Assembly (NCBI GenBank): GCA_003157315.1
Contig: PMJE01000338.1
Location: forward strand, 1 to 5,353
Origin: Myxococcales bacterium
GTDB taxonomy: Bacteria > Myxococcota > Polyangia > Fen-1088
Length of the DNA: 5,353 nucleotides
Direction: 5' to 3'
Part shown: positions 1-5,215 of the stretch, in pieces
Numbering within the stretch: position 1 is the first letter of the stretch
Layout: every line of letters begins with the position of its first letter
Translations under genes and position numbers: made by a program
Notes under the pieces: generated by a model
Database searches by the model: none
Told to the model about the DNA's origin: nothing
The model's input: the letters and a program-made list of their open reading frames with translations, nothing else

Positions 1-1
1 G

Positions 2-232
2 CGCGGCGTGGCCCTGTTCGTGGCTGGCGACCGCGGACTGCCTGTGGTCGGCTATGCCCCGGCGCGCGTCAAGCGCACCATCGTGGGCCATGGCCGGGCG
101 AGCAAGTCCCAGGTTGGCTACCTGGTGCGTGCGCTGCTGGCCATGCGCCGCGCGCCCGAGGCTGACGCGGCTGACGCCCTGGCCATCGCCATTTGTCATG
201 CCCGTCTGGGGGGTGCGGCCTTGCGGCTCTGA
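2..232 (+). CDS. ruvC: Holliday junction endonuclease RuvC, C-terminal part (5' end outside window)
   Basis: This is the last 76 codons of RuvC, the dimeric Mg2+-dependent nuclease that makes paired nicks in Holliday junctions after RuvAB branch migration. The reading frame is open from base 2, so the gene starts upstream of the window. Visible landmarks are RGVAL near the start, LPVVGYAP, VKRTIVGHGRASKSQV (the V-G-x-G-x-A-x-K-x-Q-V helix region of the family) and the terminal EADAADALAIAICHA. The two aspartates of DAAD (codons at 164-166 and 173-175) align with the last two of the four acidic catalytic residues in E. coli RuvC (D138 and D141); the first two would lie upstream. The protein ends soon after the catalytic helix, as is normal for the family, so the 3' end looks intact. 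The same-strand order ruvC-ruvA-ruvB supports the call. The GTG at position 8 is an internal valine codon, not a start. Confidence 0.94.
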   Translation, partial: RGVALFVAGDRGLPVVGYAPARVKRTIVGHGRASKSQVGYLVRALLAMRRAPEADAADALAIAICHARLGGAALRL

Positions 233-251
233 CCAGGAGAGCGAGTAACGG

Positions 252-281
252 CCCGCTGCTGAGAAAGCAGAGGTGAGCGGG
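252..281 (+). other. Possible nested RNA hairpin downstream of ruvC
   Basis: The inner stem pairs CTGCT (256-260) with AGCAG (266-270) around a GAGAA loop. Directly outside it, CCCG (252-255) can pair with CGGG (278-281), leaving a 7-base bulge on the 3' side. As an alternative, CCCGCT (252-257) can pair with AGCGGG (276-281). No T tract follows, so it is not a classical intrinsic terminator. It could slow ruvC mRNA decay, attenuate read-through into ruvA, or be chance pairing in GC-rich DNA. Confidence 0.3.
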
Positions 282-357
282 GAGGACACAGAGCAGGCTT
301 GATGCCGATACTGTTGTTGCCGAAACTAGCCACGGCGGCCTAACCAGGGGTACGCTC

Positions 358-400
358 CCAGAAATGACGCCCTCTGCGGACTCTCCTCTCATCTTTCTGG
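358..400 (+). repeat. Inverted repeat CCAGAAA/TTTCTGG ahead of ruvA
   Basis: CCAGAAA at 358-364 is the exact reverse complement of TTTCTGG at 394-400, with a 29-base loop. The downstream arm ends 13 bases before the ruvA ATG, so the structure would occupy the 5' leader where a Shine-Dalgarno sequence is expected. The dyad could be an operator or an RNA stem; nothing in the sequence decides between them. Confidence 0.35.
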
Positions 401-413
401 CCTCACCCTCACA

Positions 414-1022
414 ATGATCGCTTCGCTGCGCGGCACCTTGCTTGAGAAGAACCCCGACACCGTGGTGATCGAGGCAGCCGGGGTGGGCTACGCGGTGACG
501 GTAACCGCGGCCGCCCAGCGCGCGCTGCCCGCCCTGGGCGCCGAGGCGCGTTTGTTTATCCATGCGCACGCCGTGCAAGACGGTCCCTTGCAGCTCTTTG
601 GTTTCGCCGATTCCGAAGAGCGCCGGATGTTCGAGACCCTGCTCACTGTGCAGGGAGTGGGCCCCAAAGTTGCGGCTGCCATCCTGTCCGGCCTTCCCAT
701 CGGTGAGCTAGTGCGCGCCATCCGCGCGGCTGACCTGGCCACCTTGACCAGGATTCGCGGGGTGGGGCGCAAGACTGCCGAGCGCATGGCGGTCGAGCTG
801 CGCGACAAGGTCGGGGTGCCGGTAGGCGCGGGACGCGAGCCGTCCGGGTTCTACCCGCTGGCAGGGATCGTGCCTGCGGGCCGGCGGGGCGAGGTTTTCG
901 GCGCACTGCAGGCGCTGGGCTACCGGGTGATCGAGTTTGAGTCCGTCTTGCCGGCGCTCGACGAGAGCAAGCCCACCCCTGACCTCATCAAAGAAGCGCT
1001 GGCTGCTCTGAGGAAGAAGTGA
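414..1022 (+). CDS. ruvA: Holliday junction branch-migration protein RuvA
   Basis: This encodes a 202-residue RuvA, about the family's usual length (E. coli 203). RuvA tetramers bind the four-way junction and load RuvB motor rings. Residues 1-64 form the OB-fold domain, beginning with the family signature MIASLRG and including [10 protein letters not shown]. Domain II carries two helix-hairpin-helix DNA-binding motifs, [13 protein letters not shown] (79-91) and [16 protein letters not shown] (114-129). Residues from about 150 to the end form the mobile RuvB-contacting domain III and include the conserved ALQALGY segment. The start is fixed by the conserved M-I-x-x-L-R-G N-terminus. There is no Shine-Dalgarno sequence in front of it; the leader is CT-rich. 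At the acidic pin between the DNA arms, E. coli has E55-D56, while this protein has Q55-D56, so one charge is missing. The TGA stop shares its last base with the ruvB ATG, which points to translational coupling. Confidence 0.97.
   Translation: MIASLRGTLLEKNPDTVVIEAAGVGYAVTVTAAAQRALPALGAEARLFIHAHAVQDGPLQLFGFADSEERRMFETLLTVQGVGPKVAAAILSGLPIGELVRAIRAADLATLTRIRGVGRKTAERMAVELRDKVGVPVGAGREPSGFYPLAGIVPAGRRGEVFGALQALGYRVIEFESVLPALDESKPTPDLIKEALAALRKK
1010..1014 (+). promoter_or_regulatory. Ribosome binding site that decides the ruvB start
   Basis: GAGGA lies inside the end of ruvA. It is 7 bases from the ATG at 1022 but only 4 from the GTG at 1019, so the ATG is the better start. The site places ruvB initiation directly at the ruvA stop. 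Confidence 0.7.
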
Positions 1023-2113
1023 TGGCGCGCAAGCGGCACGACGACGGACCCGCTCCGGCCGACGGCGAGGACTCGGTGCGGGTGGTGTCGCCCGAGGCGG
1101 ATTCGCCCAAAGAGAAGGCGCTGGACGCGGCGCTGAGGCCGACGTCGTTCGCCGAATTCGTCGGGCAGCGCAAGGTGGCCGAGAACCTCGAGGTCTATGT
1201 GGCCGCCGCGAAAAAGCGCGGCGGAACCTTGGACCATGTACTTCTGTCTGGCCCTCCGGGCTTGGGCAAGACCACCTTGGCACACCTACTGGCATACGAA
1301 ATGGGCACCCAGGCGCGCGTGACCTCAGGGCCGGCGCTCGAGCGCAAGGGCGACCTGGCGGGTATTCTAACCTCGCTGGGTCGCGGCGACGTGCTGTTTG
1401 TCGACGAGATCCATCGGCTGCAGCCCATCATCGAAGAGAGCCTATATCCGGCCATGGAGGACTTCAAGATTGAGATCGTGACTGGGGTTGGCGCAGGCGC
1501 CGCTGCCATCACCGTCCCGATCGAGCGCTTCACCCTGGTGGGGGCCACCACGCGCACCGGCCAGCTCACCTCGCCACTGCTTTCGCGCTTTGGCATTGTC
1601 GAGCGACTGGACTTCTACGCGCCCGCCGAGCTCACCACCATCGTCAAACGCTCAGCCAGCATCTTGGGCATTCGTCTCGACGAGGACGGCGCGCTCGAAA
1701 TCGGCCGTCGCGCGCGCGGCACGCCTCGTATCGCCAACAAGCTGCTCAATCGGGTACGCGACTTCGCCGAAGTACGCGGCGACGGCCGGGTAACCCGCGA
1801 GGCGGCCGACTATGCCCTTCGCCGTTTGGGCGTGGACGAGCTGGGACTGGACGAGGGCGACCGCCGGCTCCTGCGCGCCATCATGGAACGATTTGACGGC
1901 GGCCCGGCCGGCATCGAATCCCTGGCCGCAGCGCTGGCCGAAGATCGCGACACCCTGGAGTACGTGCACGAACCCTATCTCATCCAACAGGGCTTCCTGG
2001 TGCGCACCCCGCGCGGCCGTCAGGCCACCCGCCAAGCCTATGAGCACATGAAGATCCCGCTCCCTTCGTCGACTGGCCGCAGCGGTCCGAGCGGGCAGGG
2101 CAGCCTCTTCTGA
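1022..2113 (+). CDS. ruvB: Holliday junction branch-migration ATPase RuvB
   Basis: This 363-residue AAA+ motor forms hexameric rings on the two DNA arms flanking a RuvA-bound junction and pumps DNA using ATP. Motifs in order: R39-P with F-V-G-Q (46-49) at the start of the AAA+ core, Walker [10 protein letters not shown] (77-85), Walker [11 protein letters not shown] (124-133), the YPAMEDF segment (142-148), sensor 1 GATTR (174-178, whose arginine matches the proposed arginine finger R174 of E. coli), SRFGIV (188-193), and sensor 2 [17 protein letters not shown]. The C-terminal winged helix ends in [17 protein letters not shown]. The protein is longer than E. coli RuvB (336) because of a charged, probably disordered N-terminus of about 30 residues and a Ser/Gly-rich tail. 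The segment before [21 protein letters not shown], departs from the usual GxGPxARS-type hairpin, and SPLLSRFG replaces the usual SPLRDRFG. ATG 1022 is preferred over GTG 1019 by ribosome-site spacing. Confidence 0.98.
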   Translation: MARKRHDDGPAPADGEDSVRVVSPEADSPKEKALDAALRPTSFAEFVGQRKVAENLEVYVAAAKKRGGTLDHVLLSGPPGLGKTTLAHLLAYEMGTQARVTSGPALERKGDLAGILTSLGRGDVLFVDEIHRLQPIIEESLYPAMEDFKIEIVTGVGAGAAAITVPIERFTLVGATTRTGQLTSPLLSRFGIVERLDFYAPAELTTIVKRSASILGIRLDEDGALEIGRRARGTPRIANKLLNRVRDFAEVRGDGRVTREAADYALRRLGVDELGLDEGDRRLLRAIMERFDGGPAGIESLAAALAEDRDTLEYVHEPYLIQQGFLVRTPRGRQATRQAYEHMKIPLPSSTGRSGPSGQGSLF

Positions 2114-2161
2114 CGATGACTTCTTAAGATCTTCGCAAAACGCGGCGATTGAACTCTTAGG
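2114..2161 (+). other. Short ruvB-ompA-like gene spacer
   Basis: This 48-base spacer has no T-tract terminator. Its only structures are the 8-base palindrome AAGATCTT (2125-2132) and a 4-base stem, TCGC/GCGA. It is AT-richer than its surroundings, so a promoter is possible, but I cannot define one. Read-through from ruvB is equally possible. Confidence 0.4.
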
Positions 2162-3451
2162 ATGAAGTTCGTCGTCTTTGCGGCTGCGGCCTTGCTGCCG
2201 GTCTGGGCTTTGCCCAGCACGACGCGGGCCGATGTGGCGCAGACCCTGCGCGACACGGTGATAAATGTGGAAGCGCCGGTCGCGATCCCGCTCAGTGAAC
2301 CACTGCGTGACCGTTTTGGCGTTGGCACCATGCCGGCGCTCTCCGCGAGTCTGCCGGTGGGGGGGTGGACTCTCCTCGGGCTGCGCCTACGCGGTGGCTT
2401 TCTCTCAAACGGTCCTGCGCCGGCGGATCGCGCAGTCCGGGATCCTGGAATGGGTGGTCTGCTGGCGCTGTCTGCTATCGCCAGATTTCGGCCGCTAGCA
2501 GGGCGGCAGCGTGATTCACGCAGTATCGGTCCTTGGATCGAGCTTGGGGTGGGGCCGGGCATCACCGGTATTCTGGTACGCGTTGAGGGCGAAGCGGCGG
2601 TGGGCTGGAATTTTCGATGGCGAGAATGGATCTTCGGGCCCTCGGCCCGCTACCTGCTCTTGGTACAGCCATCCAGCCCGCTGGACAGCTCGGATGCCCA
2701 GGTGGCCCTGCTGGGCGTCGAGATCGTGATGCATGATTCGCACCGGCCCGCGCCGATCGAGGTTCCGGTCGCGGTCGCTGTCGCGGTTGCCGTGCCCCAG
2801 CCCAAGGTTCTCGATCGGGACGGTGATGGAATTCCTGACGATGTGGACAAGTGTCCCGACGAGCCCGAGGACTTCGATGGCTTCGAGGACGAGGACGGGT
2901 GCCCGGATCCCGACAACGACAAGGACGGAATTCCCGACGTGGCGGACAAGTGTCCCAACGAACCAGAGACGGTCAACGGGGTTGAGGACGAAGACGGCTG
3001 CCCCGACGAAGCGCCGATCGTGGTCAAGGAAAACCGTATTCTACTGACTGAGCGGGTGCTTTTCGACACCAACCGGGCTCGGGTGCGAACCGCGGGCCGG
3101 CCCGCACTGGCGGCGGTGTTGAATCTTTGGCAGCAACATCCCGAGTGGGACCAGCTGGTCATTGAAGGCCACGCGGATCGTCGTGGCCCCGATCAGTTCA
3201 ACGATTGGCTCAGCCAAGAACGGGCACAGCGGGCGCGCAAGGCTCTCATCGGCCTGGGCTTCCCGTCGGAGAAGCTTGCCGTCGCCGGATTCGGGCGCAG
3301 GCAGTTGCGCATGCCGGGAAGCAATGAAGAAGCCGATCGACAAAACCGCCGCGTCGAATTCGTGATCATCAAGAAGGTCGAGGAGCGCGCCAAGGGCGCG
3401 GATCTCACCCAACCGGCCCGGCACGCACAAGCTGGAGGGCTGCAGCAATGA
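2162..3451 (+). CDS. OmpA-family outer-membrane protein with thrombospondin type 3 repeats
   Basis: This 429-residue envelope protein probably links the outer membrane to peptidoglycan. A signal peptide spans about residues 1-23 (Lys2, hydrophobic core, likely cut after TTRA). Residues 24-195 alternate polar and apolar stretches rich in Gly and aromatics, consistent with a small beta-barrel. A Val-Ala/Pro linker (200-214) follows, then two 32-residue type 3 thrombospondin repeats (218-249 and 251-282), Asp-rich with two cysteines each and expected to bind calcium. Residues 292-403 form the OmpA C-terminal domain: VLFDTN, IEGHADRRG, LSQERAQ, and NRRVEF near the end. D339 and R354 have the same 15-residue spacing as D271 and R286 of E. 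coli OmpA, which hold peptidoglycan diaminopimelate. The start is chosen for the signal peptide; only TAGG abuts the ATG, a poor ribosome site. Its stop overlaps the next gene (ATGA), so the two products are probably made together. I do not assign a symbol because many paralogues share this layout. Confidence 0.93.
   Translation: MKFVVFAAAALLPVWALPSTTRADVAQTLRDTVINVEAPVAIPLSEPLRDRFGVGTMPALSASLPVGGWTLLGLRLRGGFLSNGPAPADRAVRDPGMGGLLALSAIARFRPLAGRQRDSRSIGPWIELGVGPGITGILVRVEGEAAVGWNFRWREWIFGPSARYLLLVQPSSPLDSSDAQVALLGVEIVMHDSHRPAPIEVPVAVAVAVAVPQPKVLDRDGDGIPDDVDKCPDEPEDFDGFEDEDGCPDPDNDKDGIPDVADKCPNEPETVNGVEDEDGCPDEAPIVVKENRILLTERVLFDTNRARVRTAGRPALAAVLNLWQQHPEWDQLVIEGHADRRGPDQFNDWLSQERAQRARKALIGLGFPSEKLAVAGFGRRQLRMPGSNEEADRQNRRVEFVIIKKVEERAKGADLTQPARHAQAGGLQQ
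2762..2794 (+). repeat. Val-Ala dipeptide repeat linker
   Basis: Residues 201-211 of the OmpA-family protein read VPVAVAVAVAV, encoded by near-repeats of the six-base unit GTCGCG. The repeat sits exactly at the junction between the barrel-like region and the calcium repeats, where a flexible or extended spacer is expected. Such short tandem units can change copy number by slippage without breaking frame. Confidence 0.6.
2813..3007 (+). repeat. Two thrombospondin type 3 (calcium-binding) repeats
   Basis: The copies occupy residues 218-249 and 251-282 of the OmpA-family protein. Each has the pattern D-x-D-x-D-G-I-P-D, then D-K-C-P, E-P-E, and E-D-E-D-G-C-P-D. Cysteines fall 16 residues apart in both (C231/C247, C264/C280), so one disulfide per repeat is plausible. 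The DNA copies share long identical stretches, for example GAATTCC followed by GACAAGTGTCCC, indicating an ancestral duplication. Confidence 0.85.
3434..3438 (+). promoter_or_regulatory. Ribosome binding site of the lipoprotein gene
   Basis: GGAGG lies within the last codons of the OmpA-family gene, 9 bases before the ATG at 3448. It supports this start and means the downstream gene can be translated from the same message, coupled through the ATGA overlap. Confidence 0.75.
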
Positions 3452-5130
3452 AAGCGCGGTTGTCGCTTGCGGTTGCCGCATTGCTTGTGCTGCCAGCGTG
3501 CCTGGATCCCATCGTGGGAACCCAATGTGCCAGGGGCTACTCACCCTGTGGCAGCCAGTGCGTGCCAGCCGGGTCTTGTGCCATAGCCGATGCCGGGCAA
3601 GTAGGGGACAGCGATGGCTCGACGTTGCTCGATGCCAGTCCGGGCGAGCCCGAGTCTTATCTCGACGCAGAAGCGGCGGAAACCGGCCCAGCAGCGGACG
3701 CGGAGTCGGCCACCAATGGCGCCGAGAATGAGGCCGGTGTCGAGCTGCAGGACGCGTCGCCGCCGGCGGAGGCCGGGTTGGGTGGAGACGCTGGGCCGGG
3801 GGATCTGCTGGTGCCAGCCATCGACGCGGAATCGGACGACGCGGGCTTGGATGGACCAGAAGGTACGCCAAACGACGCCGAGACAGCGAACTCGGGCGAC
3901 GACGGTGGCACGCCAGCGGTCGAAATAGACGGCGCTTCGGTGGTAGATGACACGGGCGTGGATTCCGGTCCGGGCGGGACGGTGGACGACACAGGCACCG
4001 GTGGGGCAGATACTTCGCCGCTGCTTTGTGTCGGCTGTGCTGACGCCTCGGAAACCGACGACAGCGCAAGCGACGAGGCGGGCGTCTTGCTCGGCGCGGA
4101 TGCCGGGAATACTGGCGACAGCTCCAGCGATAAAACCGGCGTGTTGCCTGCCGACGATGGCGGGGCTAACGATGCCAGCGGCGACGGCGCGGCGGCGGAT
4201 GCGGGTGGAGTTGGGGCAGACGGGGCTCCGCAAGACGTCGTTCCGCTTCAGTGTGTGGCGCTGCTTACCGCTTGCGACGATCAGTGCGTGGACTTGACTT
4301 CCGACCCGGAGAACTGCGGCGGCTGCGGCTCCATGTGTCCATCCGGCGTGTGTGTCAATGGTGGGTGTTTGGTCTGCGCGTCGATAGAGACGGTCTGCGG
4401 ACAACAATGCACAAACACCGCGTCCGATCCCGACAACTGCGGGGGTTGCAATGCTCCCTGCGCCAGCGGTTTGTGCAGCAACAGTCAATGCGAGGACTGG
4501 GGCACAGGACGGGTGATCGTCATTGGCCATGACTACCTGAAGAACCGTACGGCGATGAATCGAATTCTGGGCAACGCAGTCTTCCTCTGGCCTATCAACC
4601 CAGTCCGCTTGCTCACGTATAAGGTTGCCGCCAACCCGAGCGCCATCACAGGAGCGGATGGTGCCATCGCTCAAGTGGCTCTAGCTCAAGGTCGTCAGGT
4701 GCAAAGGACCGACTTGGTGGACGGGGACGTGGCCACGCAATTCGCCGCGGCCGATGTGTTTCTGATTTATGGGCAGGAACAGGCGAGCGACGCGACCCTC
4801 AACCAGTTGGGGCAGGACTGGGCAAGCGCCATGACCGCTTTTGTCAATCGAGGCGGGACAGTGATTGTGTTGGACGGCGTCTACTCTGGCAACGCCGGCA
4901 CAGTTCAGATCATTTCTCAAGCCGGGCTGTTCGATATTCAACAAAAGGCGTCGGTGACCAACGCCGTGTGCACTGTGGTCGCACGCGGCGATGCACTGGC
5001 CAATGGGCTGCTCAAGAACTACCTTTGTGAGCCGAATAGCGTCAGCTTCAAGACGAGCGAGCCCCCGTCCGGGTTCACCTCGGTGGTGGAATCAGGGGGA
5101 GTTTCCGTGGTCGTCCACAAGCTCTTCTGA
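3448..5130 (+). CDS. Large secreted lipoprotein with acidic stalk, cysteine modules and an unassigned C-terminal domain
   Basis: I do not recognise this 560-residue protein as a named family. It begins with a lipoprotein signal: Lys2 and Arg4, a hydrophobic stretch, and the lipobox LPAC with C18 as the lipidated residue. Leu-Asp follows rather than the inner-membrane-retaining Asp at +2, so outer-membrane sorting is likely. Residues 27-44 hold four cysteines. Residues 46-265 form a low-complexity Asp/Ala/Gly/Ser stalk with no arginine, one lysine and about fifty acidic residues. Residues 269-348 are two cysteine modules with identical spacing. Residues 352-560 look globular, with alternating strands and helices: RVIVIGHDY, then ADVFLIYGQEQ, then FVNRGGTVIVLDG, and a final VSVVVHKLF strand. 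This order resembles class I amidotransferase/ThuA-like alpha/beta folds, but I see no catalytic Cys-His-Glu triad. C508 and C527 could pair. The gene overlaps the OmpA-family gene by 4 bases and is followed by a convergent gene. Confidence 0.93.
   Translation: MKARLSLAVAALLVLPACLDPIVGTQCARGYSPCGSQCVPAGSCAIADAGQVGDSDGSTLLDASPGEPESYLDAEAAETGPAADAESATNGAENEAGVELQDASPPAEAGLGGDAGPGDLLVPAIDAESDDAGLDGPEGTPNDAETANSGDDGGTPAVEIDGASVVDDTGVDSGPGGTVDDTGTGGADTSPLLCVGCADASETDDSASDEAGVLLGADAGNTGDSSSDKTGVLPADDGGANDASGDGAAADAGGVGADGAPQDVVPLQCVALLTACDDQCVDLTSDPENCGGCGSMCPSGVCVNGGCLVCASIETVCGQQCTNTASDPDNCGGCNAPCASGLCSNSQCEDWGTGRVIVIGHDYLKNRTAMNRILGNAVFLWPINPVRLLTYKVAANPSAITGADGAIAQVALAQGRQVQRTDLVDGDVATQFAAADVFLIYGQEQASDATLNQLGQDWASAMTAFVNRGGTVIVLDGVYSGNAGTVQIISQAGLFDIQQKASVTNAVCTVVARGDALANGLLKNYLCEPNSVSFKTSEPPSGFTSVVESGGVSVVVHKLF
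3526..3579 (+). repeat. N-terminal partial cysteine module
   Basis: Residues 27-44 of the lipoprotein carry cysteines at 27, 34, 38 and 44. The first three gaps (7, 4) match the opening of the two full modules further along, and the local sequence C-G-S-Q-C-V resembles their C-D-D-Q-C-V and C-G-Q-Q-C-T. It looks like a truncated or diverged copy lying next to the lipid anchor. Confidence 0.55.
3583..4242 (+). other. Sequence encoding a 220-residue acidic low-complexity stalk
   Basis: Residues 46-265 of the lipoprotein are dominated by Asp, Ala, Gly, Ser, Thr and Glu, with no Arg, His, Trp or Phe and a single Lys (229). This predicts a strongly negative, unfolded or extended spacer between the membrane anchor and the cysteine modules. 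A C-V-G-C motif (194-197) interrupts it. The reading frame is uninterrupted and in frame with the conserved flanks, so the bias belongs to the protein and is not a frameshift. Confidence 0.8.
4054..4167 (+). repeat. Diverged 19-residue tandem duplication inside the acidic stalk
   Basis: Residues 203-221 and 222-240 of the lipoprotein align without gaps. Shared positions include D-S-x-S-D (205-209 and 224-228), G-V-L (212-214 and 231-233), and D at 218/237 with G at 220/239. The copies have diverged at DNA level, so the duplication is not recent. It suggests that the stalk grew by repeat of short units. Confidence 0.55.
4252..4491 (+). repeat. Two tandem eight-cysteine modules
   Basis: The modules cover residues 269-307 and 310-348 of the lipoprotein, with a 41-residue period. 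Cysteine gaps are 7, 4, 10, 3, 4, 5, 5 in both copies. Each contains S-D-P-(E/D)-N-C-G-G-C in the middle. An even number of cysteines in an exported protein suggests four disulfides per module. The motif is familiar from myxobacterial secreted and lipid-anchored proteins, often placed before a catalytic or binding domain. Its function is unknown to me. Confidence 0.85.
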
Positions 5131-5215
5131 CTTCACCCTGTCACTTTGCTGGTACACGCGAACCCGACAAGAATCAGGGAGATGCAGAGAGCATTCCGCA
5201 TATTCTCGTGCCCGC
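5131..5215. other. Spacer between convergent genes
   Basis: These 85 bases lie between the lipoprotein stop and the minus-strand stop at 5216-5218. No strong GC stem with a T tract is present on either strand. The only dyad is weak and imperfect, at about 5187-5207. Termination may be factor-dependent, or the transcripts may overlap. Confidence 0.5.

Larger units (their letters stand above)
233..413 (+). other. ruvC-ruvA intergenic region
   Basis: This 181-base spacer holds no credible gene. Frames that cross it on the minus strand give arginine/proline-rich shadow translations. It contains a possible nested stem-loop at 252-281, a 7-base inverted repeat at 358-364/394-400, and a pyrimidine-rich stretch from about 381 to 410 just before the ruvA start. 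I see no convincing -35/-10 pair. A gap of this size leaves it open whether ruvA is read from the ruvC transcript or has its own promoter. Confidence 0.6.

Noticed and set aside
299..327. TTGATG with downstream GATACT or GAAACT as a ruvA promoter
   Set aside because: The hexamers match the consensus poorly and their spacing is wrong, so I would not call it without transcript data.
69..578. Minus-strand frame of 169 codons spanning the ruvC-ruvA gap
   Set aside because: It overlaps the conserved ends of both ruvC and ruvA. Composition is shadow-like, and there is no recognisable domain.
1019..1021. GTG as the ruvB start
   Set aside because: It is only 4 bases from GAGGA, whereas the ATG at 1022 has a normal 7-base spacing. 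It would add just one residue.
708..1295. Minus-strand frame of 195 codons over ruvA/ruvB
   Set aside because: It lies opposite two clearly conserved genes and is an Arg/Pro-rich shadow.
2131..2147. TCGC/GCGA stem after ruvB as a terminator
   Set aside because: It has only four base pairs with an 8-base loop and no T run, which is expected by chance.
3041..4069. Minus-strand frame of 342 codons across the OmpA/lipoprotein junction
   Set aside because: It is Arg/Pro/His-rich shadow coding and crosses two well-supported genes.
4252..4491. Cysteine modules as zinc-finger or iron-sulfur domains
   Set aside because: The protein is exported and lipid-anchored. The eight-cysteine pattern repeats exactly and fits disulfides better than metal sites.
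3541..4674. Long open minus-strand frame (377 codons) opposite the lipoprotein stalk and cysteine modules
   Set aside because: The translation is arginine- and valine-rich without motifs. The opposite plus strand has a lipobox, exact cysteine repeats and a coupled start. Asp/Ala/Gly-rich GC-rich coding commonly leaves the antisense frame open.
5187..5207. Imperfect dyad as a terminator between the convergent genes
   Set aside because: The stem has a mismatch and a wobble pair, is short and AT-rich, and has no T tract.
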